From Thermoplasmata archaeon (GTDB lineage: Archaea; Thermoplasmatota; Thermoplasmata; Thermoplasmatales; Thermoplasmataceae), in contig JAKAYM010000075.1 in assembly GCA_021826795.1 (NCBI GenBank), forward strand, positions 1 to 8,958: 8,958 nt of DNA. The letters are read 5' to 3'. How positions within the stretch are numbered: the first letter of the stretch is position 1; every line of letters begins with the position of its first letter. This document shows, piece after piece, positions 1 through 6,206 of the stretch. Position numbers and translations under genes: made by a program. The notes below the pieces were generated by a model. The model had not been told where the DNA came from. It saw nothing but the letters and a program-made list of their open reading frames with translations, and made no database searches.

Positions 1-1170
1 GGGAATTCAAACATACATGTTGAGAAGTACATGAATGAGATGGGCTATGACGGGAATAATACCATATACCTTTCCAATGTGTTTTCGCCAATAGTCCATT
101 CATTCAACCTGTCAAGATCATACGCAAATGAAACAAAATGCTATGATGAAAATGGATTCAAGGCATCTATGGATAATTCCATAGGATTAAGTGCATACAT
201 ATCACAGGGGTTTAATACAGAGACTGCTACAGGGAAACCCGGCGAGTGCATACACTTTACAATGTTTGCAGGGGCATCTGGCTACGGTGGTAACATGGAA
301 TCAAAAGTATGCTGCCATAACCATCCCATTGAGATAACCAGATACACCCTTGCACCCTATTATACCAATTTAAGCCTGGAGGGTATAAATTCACCAGAAA
401 GCAATGTAATGGGATATAAACAATACAATAGTACAGGCATAAACACCACAACAACATATTCAAGCTGCAAACCTGGTTTTAATATGTTAAAATATAAGCA
501 GTACATCCTTGAGGGAATTGTAGATAATACTGTTAATTTTATGGGAATACAAACATCATTATCATCTATTGCAAAATATTATTCTGATGCATCCCTTGAC
601 AGTCGCAGCATCTGTAAAGATGGCAATGGCCCTGTGTATATACATTTCCATGTTAACCCAAGCAGTGGAAAGTCTATGGGCAGCAATAAATGCCGGTATA
701 CGTATGGAACAATGGTAACCTATGACATAAGCATAAGCAATTACAACAATTCAGAAAGTTTTAAATTAGGCTTTAACAATGTATACGGATGTACTACATC
801 ATCTGCTAGTGGTAATGGAGCAACATCAACATTAAATGCCGCACACACATCATTATGCGCAAATGCAGTTCCTTCCTCGGCAATATACGGTACAGTGGGA
901 TTAAAACCGGGATGTTCAGATGGAAATCATAATTATGACACATCCCTTAACTCTAATGTTTATATAAAAAGCGTAAATAGTGGTAATTTTTACAAGGTTC
1001 CTATAAAAAATGGAAATTATTTATTCTTCGCTAAACCCAATACTAAATATGAATTATTTTACAGGAGCGGATCTAATTTTGAAAAGTTTAAAGATAATTC
1101 GAATTCAATTATTTCATATATAGACTCTAAAAATCCTGGACAATCCACTTCAATAAATTTATATGAGTGA
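1..1170 (+). CDS. Extracellular Asn/Thr-rich surface protein, 5'-partial (tandem family copy 1)
   Basis: The frame is open from base 1 (it reads GNSNIHVEKYM before the first ATG at 31), so the gene probably begins upstream of the window. I do not trust ATG 31 as the start, because no membrane anchor follows it while the two downstream paralogues both begin with one. At least 389 residues are visible. They are rich in Asn, Ser, Thr and Tyr, have about a dozen Cys, and carry several N-x-S/T sequons (NNT, NLS, NET, NST, NTT, NNS), which suits a glycosylated protein outside the membrane. The last 97 residues, starting SAIYGTVGLKPG, align without gaps to the end of the next gene and resemble a carboxypeptidase-regulatory-like beta-sandwich (inference from pattern). 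A motif PGECIH has a counterpart PGVCIH in the next gene. Function unknown; a surface or S-layer-associated role is inferred. The stop overlaps the next start by 8 bp. Confidence 0.72.
   Translation, partial: GNSNIHVEKYMNEMGYDGNNTIYLSNVFSPIVHSFNLSRSYANETKCYDENGFKASMDNSIGLSAYISQGFNTETATGKPGECIHFTMFAGASGYGGNMESKVCCHNHPIEITRYTLAPYYTNLSLEGINSPESNVMGYKQYNSTGINTTTTYSSCKPGFNMLKYKQYILEGIVDNTVNFMGIQTSLSSIAKYYSDASLDSRSICKDGNGPVYIHFHVNPSSGKSMGSNKCRYTYGTMVTYDISISNYNNSESFKLGFNNVYGCTTSSASGNGATSTLNAAHTSLCANAVPSSAIYGTVGLKPGCSDGNHNYDTSLNSNVYIKSVNSGNFYKVPIKNGNYLFFAKPNTKYELFYRSGSNFEKFKDNSNSIISYIDSKNPGQSTSINLYE
880..936 (+). repeat. 57-bp direct repeat, copy A (C-terminal module)
   Basis: Matches 1763-1819 with one mismatch (T at 891, C at 1774; synonymous, Gly). 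It encodes AIYGTVGLKPGCSDGNHNY at the start of the C-terminal module. The offset of 883 bp is the same as for the 70-bp repeat, so the 225 bp between the two repeat blocks has kept its length in both copies although its sequence has diverged. Confidence 0.95.
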
Positions 1171-1231
1171 TACCATGACCTTAAAATCCCATTATAGAAT
1201 AATAATTTCGATTATAATTGTGATAATACTA
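1162..1231 (+). repeat. 70-bp direct repeat, copy A (gene junction plus membrane anchor)
   Basis: Identical at every base to 2045-2114. It spans the stop of the upstream gene, the overlapping start of the downstream gene and most of its transmembrane-helix codons. Sequence similarity drops sharply beyond both ends. Confidence 0.95.
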
Positions 1232-2053
1232 CTCTCATCATTTATTATATATTATAATGATGCAAGAAATAACCCCAGGACATATTATTCGCCTACAGAT
1301 TACCAGTATAATTTAAAATATTTTGATGAGGGAAATGCGTTTCCTATGAACAATAACCGTACATTTAGCCATGAAATAACATCATTTGGCATTTATAATA
1401 ACATGGAGGTCAATTTAACCTCTAAGGTGATATCTCCAGGCGTATGCATTCATACATTATCTGATGGGCAATTCTTTGCATGCATGGGTGTCAATGTTAC
1501 AGGGCATATTCCAGGAATGACCAGCATAAATGTGTCGGCATTGCAATATAACAATAAAGTACCATGCATCCACATAAATAATATGACCGGTAGAGTGTAT
1601 CCCCCAATACCAAAGAATGAATCAATGGAATATTATTATCGTATTACTTCCAATGAATTGAATCACAATTTTATTCACAATAAATATTATAATATTGTAA
1701 TAACAGTAAGCATAGACAAATATATCTATGACAGATTTTGCATTAATACTGAGAAGGAGAGTGCAATATACGGCACAGTGGGATTAAAACCGGGATGTTC
1801 AGATGGAAATCATAATTATAATGTTTCATACAATTCAACAATGTTTGTTTACAATATTAACACAAGTTCATTCAAAATTGTAAATATACAAAACGGTCAA
1901 TTTTATTTCTTTACAAATCCAGGGGATTGGTATAAGATATATTATTTAAACGGCGAAAATCTGAGTATGTTCAAGGACAATAGTGCTAATAATATTACTA
2001 TAATAAAAATGCCATCAAGAATGATTTCTGAGGAATATTATATTTATGAGTGA
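1163..2053 (+). CDS. Membrane-anchored, sequon-rich surface protein (tandem family copy 2)
   Basis: This complete 296-aa member of the family begins with a short basic segment and a very hydrophobic helix (roughly residues 11-30, Ile-rich), with no obvious cleavage site. It therefore looks like a signal anchor with a short cytoplasmic N-terminus and an external C-terminal body. The ectodomain carries 11 N-x-S/T sequons (NRT, NLT, two NVS, NVT, NMT, NES, NST, NTS, NLS, NIT) and a few Cys. The C-terminal 97 residues match copy 1 without gaps and include the invariant stretch AIYGTVGLKPGCSDGNHNY. ATG 1163 overlaps the previous stop; ATG 1175 is an alternative, preceded by GAGTGATACC, which resembles an archaeal SD (GAGGTGATCC). 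The gene is probably co-transcribed with copy 1. I do not recognise a named family; a cell-surface glycoprotein is inferred. Confidence 0.8.
   Translation: MSDTMTLKSHYRIIISIIIVIILLSSFIIYYNDARNNPRTYYSPTDYQYNLKYFDEGNAFPMNNNRTFSHEITSFGIYNNMEVNLTSKVISPGVCIHTLSDGQFFACMGVNVTGHIPGMTSINVSALQYNNKVPCIHINNMTGRVYPPIPKNESMEYYYRITSNELNHNFIHNKYYNIVITVSIDKYIYDRFCINTEKESAIYGTVGLKPGCSDGNHNYNVSYNSTMFVYNINTSSFKIVNIQNGQFYFFTNPGDWYKIYYLNGENLSMFKDNSANNITIIKMPSRMISEEYYIYE
1763..1819 (+). repeat. 57-bp direct repeat, copy B
   Basis: Partner of 880-936 with a single synonymous difference. It lies in the second surface-protein gene at the start of the C-terminal module. Confidence 0.95.
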
Positions 2054-2114
2054 TACCATGACCTTAAAATCCCATTATAGAATAATAATTTCGATTATAA
2101 TTGTGATAATACTA
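2045..2114 (+). repeat. 70-bp direct repeat, copy B
   Basis: Exact copy of 1162-1231, offset by 883 bp. It carries the junction between copies 2 and 3 of the surface-protein family. Identity at synonymous positions points to recent duplication or gene conversion. Confidence 0.95.
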
Positions 2115-2285
2115 TTCCTGCCACTGATTATCTACTATTACCCATATAATAATACAGAATACAACAACAATGGTGAAAGTATTAATGTAAAATACTTCCA
2201 TAATGAATATTCAATATATGCCTGCATGTTCAACTCTAATTATTCTGCAAGTTCCTATTCCCTGGGCAATAGTGAATCATCCTGA
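2046..2285 (+). pseudogene. Truncated third paralogue of the surface-protein family
   Basis: The first 23 codons are identical to those of the preceding gene (membrane anchor), and the start again overlaps the previous stop by 8 bp. The protein then ends after 79 residues, without the C-terminal GTVGLKPG module of the other two copies. The visible body (VKYFHNEYSIYACMF...LGNSESS) has weak echoes of copies 1 and 2, for example IYACMF against IHFTMF in copy 1 and GNSES against GNMES. The +1 frame stays open across the stop to a TAA at 2365-2367 and includes VNHPDNQETLY, comparable with HNHPIEITRY of copy 1. A frameshift near 2270 in a decayed copy would explain this. It could still be expressed as a short membrane-anchored protein. 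Remnant status is inferred from the truncation and the shifted reading. Confidence 0.6.
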
Positions 2286-2484
2286 TAATCAGGAAACATT
2301 ATATAAACAAGTTCCGTCTGTGAAACATGAAACCTTTATGCTGGGGCATGAGGTAGCTGACATGTAAATAGGAAAATTAATATTGCCTGTGATTATTCTT
2401 TTTATATGGCAAACAAAAAGTTTGAAGTAATAAATTTATTTGGCAAATTATCAGTTGCACACAAGTCTGTTGAAGATAGAAATG

Positions 2485-2492
2485 TTATATTC
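2485..2492 (+). promoter_or_regulatory. Candidate TATA box of the acyl-CoA operon
   Basis: TTATATTC centred near 2488 would place the transcription start about 25 bases downstream, near 2513, just before the AGGGGT SD and the TTG start at 2527. Other TATA-like stretches upstream (2299, 2398) make this assignment tentative. Confidence 0.35.
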
Positions 2493-2514
2493 TTTTGCTA
2501 TCTATCTTGATAAT

Positions 2515-2520
2515 AGGGGT
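2515..2520 (+). promoter_or_regulatory. SD that decides the reductase start
   Basis: AGGGGT lies six bases before TTG 2527. It supports this TTG, rather than TTG 2440 or ATG 2482, as the start, and the resulting protein begins exactly where short-chain dehydrogenases normally do (TEKIIVTGSNRGIG). Confidence 0.6.
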
Positions 2521-2526
2521 AATATA

Positions 2527-3246
2527 TTGACAGAGAAAATTATTGTAACCGGATCTAACAGGGGAATAGGGCATTCAATAGCAGAGAGGTTAGCCTCAGA
2601 GAAATATGGAATAATTATGGTCGATTATGATAATAAAGTAATGAATTCGGCCAAAACACTGAACTCAGAATATGGAAATGTTGAGGGAATCCAGTGCGAT
2701 GTTTCCAGCTATGAAGCCTGTGAAAATGCCTTTTCAGGCATAGACAAAAGAGAAATATTTGGTATAGTTAACAATGCAGGAATAAACAGGGATGTACTGT
2801 TCAGAAATATGACTTATGAACAGTGGGATGCCGTGATCAAAACAGATCTTTACAGTATGTTTAATGTCACCAGGCAGTTTATTGATTCTATGATAGAAAA
2901 TAAATTTGGCAGAATAGTGAATATTTCATCTGCAAGCTGGAATGGTAATGTGGGGCAGGCCAATTATTCATCTGCGAAGGCCGGTGTCATAGGGTTCACA
3001 AAAACACTTGCCAGAGAACTTGGAAAATATGGCATCACGTCCAATGCTGTTGTGCCTGGATTCATAAAAACTCCCATGACTGACCAGATGCCAGAAAAAA
3101 TCAGGGAGAAATTTATTGAAAAAATACCTCTTAAGCGTATTGGCACTGCAGAGGATGTTGCAAATGCGGTTTCATTCCTTATGAAGCCGGATAGTGATTA
3201 CATTAGTGGAATACTACTTGAGGTCGGGGGTGGAATGATACTTTGA
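2527..3246 (+). CDS. Short-chain dehydrogenase, 3-oxoacyl-CoA/ACP reductase type (PhaB/FabG-like)
   Basis: A Rossmann-fold reductase of 239 aa when started at TTG 2527, the usual FabG/PhaB length. Numbered from that start: the cofactor loop TGSNRGIG is at 8-15; an acidic Asp33 at the end of strand 2 favours NAD(H) over NADP(H); Asp58 (CDV) contacts adenine; NNAG is at 82-85; the catalytic residues are Ser134 or Ser135, Tyr147 and Lys151 in YSSAK; PGFIKTPM follows. The stretch QWDAVIKTDLYSMFNVTRQ closely resembles bacterial acetoacetyl-CoA reductases, including TDL in place of the usual NL. The expected reaction is reversible reduction of a 3-oxoacyl thioester to the 3-hydroxyacyl form in the cytoplasm. 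It is the first gene of the operon; its TGA overlaps the TTG of the ligase by 4 bp. The enzyme class is secure; the substrate (CoA ester, chain length) is inferred from the neighbours. Confidence 0.9.
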   Translation: MTEKIIVTGSNRGIGHSIAERLASEKYGIIMVDYDNKVMNSAKTLNSEYGNVEGIQCDVSSYEACENAFSGIDKREIFGIVNNAGINRDVLFRNMTYEQWDAVIKTDLYSMFNVTRQFIDSMIENKFGRIVNISSASWNGNVGQANYSSAKAGVIGFTKTLARELGKYGITSNAVVPGFIKTPMTDQMPEKIREKFIEKIPLKRIGTAEDVANAVSFLMKPDSDYISGILLEVGGGMIL

Positions 3247-4787
3247 AGTCCATGATAGAAGTTCTTAAGGATTCCAGAATGAATAGCCCATTTATTATAT
3301 ATTTTAACAATGTTATGACCTTCGGAGAGTTTGATAAATATTCAAATGCAGTGGCCGCGCAGATTTCCATGTACTGTGATTCTGGTGATACTGTTGCAAT
3401 CATTACAGAAAATATACCGCAGTTTCCTATCGTTCAATATGCTACCTGGAAAAATTCATGTATCTTCGTGCCCCTTAGTCCACTGGACTCTGAACCTGAA
3501 ATCATGGAAAAAATAAAATTCATAAACGCACGGATACTGGTAATCAGTGCGGAATTCCGTGATAAATTTGCCGGACTTTCAAATATACAGAATCTGCACA
3601 TTTTCTACACAGATCCGGAAACGTTTGGAAAACTCCCAGAAAACATGGCTGCACAATTCCTTTCAGGAAGAATAAATGAAGAATTAAATCTCTGGTCAAA
3701 AAACCAGTTCAATGCCTTCAATGTCCAGCCAGAAAGCACGGCAATGTTTGTTTTTACATCAGGAACTTCCGGCAGGCAGAAAGCAGCGGAAATAACCCAC
3801 GGGAATATATATGCCGCATCTTACATTTACCGTGAGTGGTTTTCTGTAAATCCAGATGACAGAAGCCTCTGCATCGCCCCATTCTTTCACATAACCGGCC
3901 TTATATTCGGCATATCACTTACCATGCTGGCCGGGGCATCAATGGCTCTCACATACAGATTCAATCCAGGAATTACGTTGGAAACTGTTGAATCCTCTAA
4001 AACGACTATTACAATGTTTGTTGCAACAGCATACCGTGCCATGCTGAATTCATGGTCAGGCCTACCCAATATTGATAAAAGACTTTCATCAGTGAGGGTC
4101 TGGTCAGCCGGGGGAATGCCCATGCCCGTGAAAACGGAAATGGACTGGAAAACCATGACAGGAAAATGGATATACATGGCATATGGCCTTACAGAAAGTA
4201 CCTCGCCTGTAACTCTCTGGGAATATCCATACAATAATACACTTTTAACATACAACGGCACACTGACTGCCGGGAAACCTGCATATTATACACGAATTGT
4301 CAGGGGAAGGGATGGTGAATTAATTGTATCAGGTCCACAGGTTGTCAGAAAATATTACAGAAATCAAGAGGACACAAAGAAGAGTTTTGGGAAATACGGC
4401 CTGAAAACTGGGGATATATGCCATGTTGATAAAGATGGCTATGTCTATATCATTGACAGGAAGAAGGATCTCATTGATGTGTCAGGATATAAAGTAGTCC
4501 CTGCGGAAGTTGAAAATGCTATAAGAACCGTGGAATCTATTGAAGATGTTGTAGTAATAGGGGAAAAGGATGAATACAAGGGAGAAGTTCCAGTAGCATA
4601 TGTGAAACTCTCTGCAGATGAAGACAACTATGAAGAGATGAGAGAAAATATAAAGGATACATGCCGAAAAGAACTTGCCAGATATAAGGTACCTGTTCGT
4701 ATTGTTTTTGTAAGGAATATGCCATTAAATGCATCAGGAAAGATTAAAAGGTCTGAAATACACTCTGTAGAGGTGGTTTATCAGTGA
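3243..4787 (+). CDS. AMP-forming acyl-CoA synthetase (ANL superfamily)
   Basis: A 514-aa adenylate-forming ligase that would activate a carboxylic acid with ATP to acyl-AMP and then to acyl-CoA. All core motifs are visible: P-loop-like TSGTSGRQK at 172-180 (Gln replaces the usual Pro before the Lys), YGLTE at 314-318, TGD with Asp391 binding the AMP ribose, the hinge region RKKDLIDVSGYK at 406-417, and the C-terminal NASGKIKR with catalytic Lys500. Length is typical of medium/long-chain fatty acyl-CoA ligases, but the sequence alone does not reveal the acid used. The TTG start at 3243 lies 9 bases after GGGGGTGG (3226-3233) and overlaps the reductase stop (TTGA); ATG 3252 is a less well spaced alternative. 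The gene is translationally coupled on both sides, since its own TGA overlaps the GTG of the thiolase-like gene. It supplies CoA substrate for the operon (inference). Confidence 0.93.
   Translation: MKSMIEVLKDSRMNSPFIIYFNNVMTFGEFDKYSNAVAAQISMYCDSGDTVAIITENIPQFPIVQYATWKNSCIFVPLSPLDSEPEIMEKIKFINARILVISAEFRDKFAGLSNIQNLHIFYTDPETFGKLPENMAAQFLSGRINEELNLWSKNQFNAFNVQPESTAMFVFTSGTSGRQKAAEITHGNIYAASYIYREWFSVNPDDRSLCIAPFFHITGLIFGISLTMLAGASMALTYRFNPGITLETVESSKTTITMFVATAYRAMLNSWSGLPNIDKRLSSVRVWSAGGMPMPVKTEMDWKTMTGKWIYMAYGLTESTSPVTLWEYPYNNTLLTYNGTLTAGKPAYYTRIVRGRDGELIVSGPQVVRKYYRNQEDTKKSFGKYGLKTGDICHVDKDGYVYIIDRKKDLIDVSGYKVVPAEVENAIRTVESIEDVVVIGEKDEYKGEVPVAYVKLSADEDNYEEMRENIKDTCRKELARYKVPVRIVFVRNMPLNASGKIKRSEIHSVEVVYQ
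4770..4776 (+). promoter_or_regulatory. SD of the thiolase-like gene
   Basis: GAGGTGG, a near-perfect complement of the archaeal 16S 3' end, sits 7 bases before GTG 4784 inside the end of the ligase gene. It confirms the GTG start and the 4-bp GTGA overlap. Confidence 0.7.
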
Positions 4788-5935
4788 TAAGGGGATTTTC
4801 AGAAGCCATATATAAAAATTACGAGGGTTCGGCATATGAGATAATGAATGAAGCATTCAATAAAGCTCTTTATATGGCTGGATTAGAAAGGAAGGATATT
4901 GATGGGTTCATGACAACATTTCTTCCTGGTGTATTTGATGGGAATATGTACATGCATTTTTTCCCTGACCAGATATGCAATTATCTGGGAATCAAACCAA
5001 GGTACATAGATTCACTGGAATATGGAGGCCCATCAGTGCTATCTGCATTTTGGAGGGCAGAAAACCTTATAAAAACAGGCATGGCAGAGAATATTCTCCT
5101 CCTATTTGGGGGAAAGGGATCTGAAGTTAGGAAGAAAAAACAGACAGTGGATTCTATTGAAAATATCTATCCTGAGATAGTAAACACTCCTTATAAGCCC
5201 CTGCTGTCGGGCTATAACAATATGAATCCTGTATCAGATTATGCCTTGCTTGCACAACGGCATAAGAAAGTATATGGTTCAACAGATGAACAGAGAGCCA
5301 TGCTCATAGTAAAGCAGAGGGAAAACGCAAACAGATCTGGATATTCCATGTTTTCGGGATTGATCAAAGTTGAGGATGTATTAATTTCACCCATAGTGTC
5401 ATCACCACTGCATCTCCTTGAAATTGTTTATCCGGTAGACGGATTTCATGCCTTTATAGTATCAAAAAATCCAGGGAAATTAAGGGAAATCAGAATACTC
5501 AAATATGGTGAGGCACACCAGTCAGCACTCCCACCAGAAATGGTGGATATAACGGTGACACCAGCTGCAGAAAGTTCATCGGCTTTCAGAAATGATATCA
5601 AAAAGTGTGATTTCTATGAACTTTACGATTCATTCAGTATCACTGTAATGATTCAGCTAGAAAATACAGGCTTAGTTCCACCTGGCACATCCGGATCGTT
5701 TCTGGAAAAAAATTCTATTTCAGTTGACGGCGATTTTCCCCTGAACACAGCAGGAGGAAGTCTGAATCGTGGACAGCCTGCATATATGAGCGGAAGTGTG
5801 ATGCTTTATGAAACTCTGCTTCAGATGAACGAAATGGCAGGGAAAAACCAGGTCAAAAGTCCTGGAAAAGCATTCATAAACGGCATGGGAGGATGGTCAA
5901 GAAACCATTCTGTATCCATGATTCTGGGTGATTAA
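4784..5935 (+). CDS. Thiolase-superfamily protein (SCP-x/archaeal type) lacking the catalytic Cys and His
   Basis: A 383-aa protein with the thiolase fold pattern: an N-terminal half ending in LLLFGGKG (105-112), an acidic YELYDSFS segment (278-285) typical of SCP-x/lipid-transfer-type thiolases, NTAGGSLNRGQP (321-332), and a C-terminal GMGG (367-370). The nucleophilic Cys of condensing thiolases would fall in EYGGPS (79-84), where there is none. The active-site His of GHP is Gln331 (GQP), and the second Cys before the C-terminal glycines is Asn366. It therefore should not work by classical Cys-based Claisen chemistry. Related DUF35-paired proteins such as the steroid side-chain aldolase Ltp2 use tyrosines; Tyr278, Tyr281 and Tyr334 lie in comparable segments here (inference). 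It may be a (retro-)aldolase, an unusual acyltransferase or a non-catalytic subunit. The DUF35 gene downstream is its likely partner. Confidence 0.85.
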   Translation: MIRGFSEAIYKNYEGSAYEIMNEAFNKALYMAGLERKDIDGFMTTFLPGVFDGNMYMHFFPDQICNYLGIKPRYIDSLEYGGPSVLSAFWRAENLIKTGMAENILLLFGGKGSEVRKKKQTVDSIENIYPEIVNTPYKPLLSGYNNMNPVSDYALLAQRHKKVYGSTDEQRAMLIVKQRENANRSGYSMFSGLIKVEDVLISPIVSSPLHLLEIVYPVDGFHAFIVSKNPGKLREIRILKYGEAHQSALPPEMVDITVTPAAESSSAFRNDIKKCDFYELYDSFSITVMIQLENTGLVPPGTSGSFLEKNSISVDGDFPLNTAGGSLNRGQPAYMSGSVMLYETLLQMNEMAGKNQVKSPGKAFINGMGGWSRNHSVSMILGD

Positions 5936-6202
5936 GTTAACTACCCGTAAATGAAACTGTGGGCTCGTTCCTTGAGTTACTCAGCAAGAGTTGATCAGGA
6001 GACTTTGAAAACATGAAAGAAAGGCAGAAGTTGTATCGTAGAGATGCATACACATCTGGAAAATCAATCATTATAAAAGGAGGAGAATGAAAATGGATAT
6101 AAGCATAAAAAAGGTTAAACTGGTAAAACATGGCAAGGGATTGGGGTTCATTACACAATTCCTCACACATCTAAAGGAGATGCGCATTCCAGGAGGAGTT
6201 GA
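5936..6202 (+). other. Gap with a chain of micro-ORFs between thiolase-like and DUF35 genes
   Basis: An unusually long gap for this otherwise overlapping operon. On the plus strand, ATG 5951-TGA 6016 (21 aa), ATG 6013-TGA 6090 (25 aa) and ATG 6087-TGA 6206 (39 aa) are joined one to the next by ATGA overlaps, and the last runs by the same overlap into the DUF35 gene. AGGAG (5997-6001) precedes the second and GGAGGAG (6079-6085) the third. The second frame is also open upstream, with a single TGA at 5992-5994 interrupting a plausible coding stretch (LPVNETVGSFLELLSKS, stop, SGDFENMKERQKLYRRD). This could be the remains of a deleted operon gene with stops and frameshifts, or genuine small coupled genes. 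I cannot assign the peptides to any family. Confidence 0.45.
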
Positions 6203-6206
6203 ATGA
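6087..6206 (+). CDS. Putative small basic peptide, coupled to the DUF35 gene
   Basis: A 39-aa frame (MKMDISIKKVKLVKHGKG... ending MRIPGGVE), Lys-rich at the N-terminus and more hydrophobic in the middle. A strong SD, GGAGGAG (6079-6085), lies only 1-3 bases before ATG 6087 but is well spaced for the in-frame ATG at 6093, giving a 37-aa alternative. Its TGA overlaps the ATG of the DUF35 gene, and the DUF35 SD lies inside its last codons, so translating it would feed the downstream gene. No family is recognised. It may be a real micro-protein, a translational relay, or the tail of a decayed gene. The support is the SD and the overlap, not homology. Confidence 0.35.
   Translation: MKMDISIKKVKLVKHGKGLGFITQFLTHLKEMRIPGGVE
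6191..6196 (+). promoter_or_regulatory. SD of the DUF35 gene
   Basis: AGGAGG six bases before ATG 6203 is an ideal archaeal SD and fixes the DUF35 start. Confidence 0.75.

Larger units (their letters stand above)
2286..2526. other. Intergenic region between surface-protein array and acyl-CoA operon
   Basis: This stretch is AT-rich and has no convincing intact gene. It holds several TATA-like stretches (TTATATAA near 2299, TTTTTATATGG near 2398, TTATATTC near 2485) and the tail of a +1 frame that may be the shifted end of the truncated third paralogue (to 2367). A frame in phase with the reductase is open from a TTG at 2440 and includes an ATG at 2482, but the encoded residues do not belong to the reductase fold and neither codon has a good SD. 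Confidence 0.5.

Noticed and set aside
880..2114. CRISPR array or mobile-element terminal repeats suggested by the direct repeats
   Set aside because: Only two copies of each block, long spacing of 883 bp, both inside or across coding frames, and no inverted ends or transposase nearby; paralogous gene duplication explains them.
3887..4261. Minus-strand frame of 124 codons inside the acyl-CoA synthetase gene
   Set aside because: Fully antisense to a well-supported gene with conserved motifs, with no SD or neighbour context.
4784..5935. Acetyl-CoA acetyltransferase of the mevalonate pathway
   Set aside because: The catalytic Cys and His are missing, and no HMG-CoA synthase gene is adjacent, although the DUF35 pairing superficially resembles that complex.
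5937..6170. 77-codon minus-strand frame opposite the thiolase-DUF35 gap
   Set aside because: No SD, no recognisable fold and Cys/Phe-rich composition typical of antisense frames; the plus strand of the same stretch carries SD sites and linked frames.
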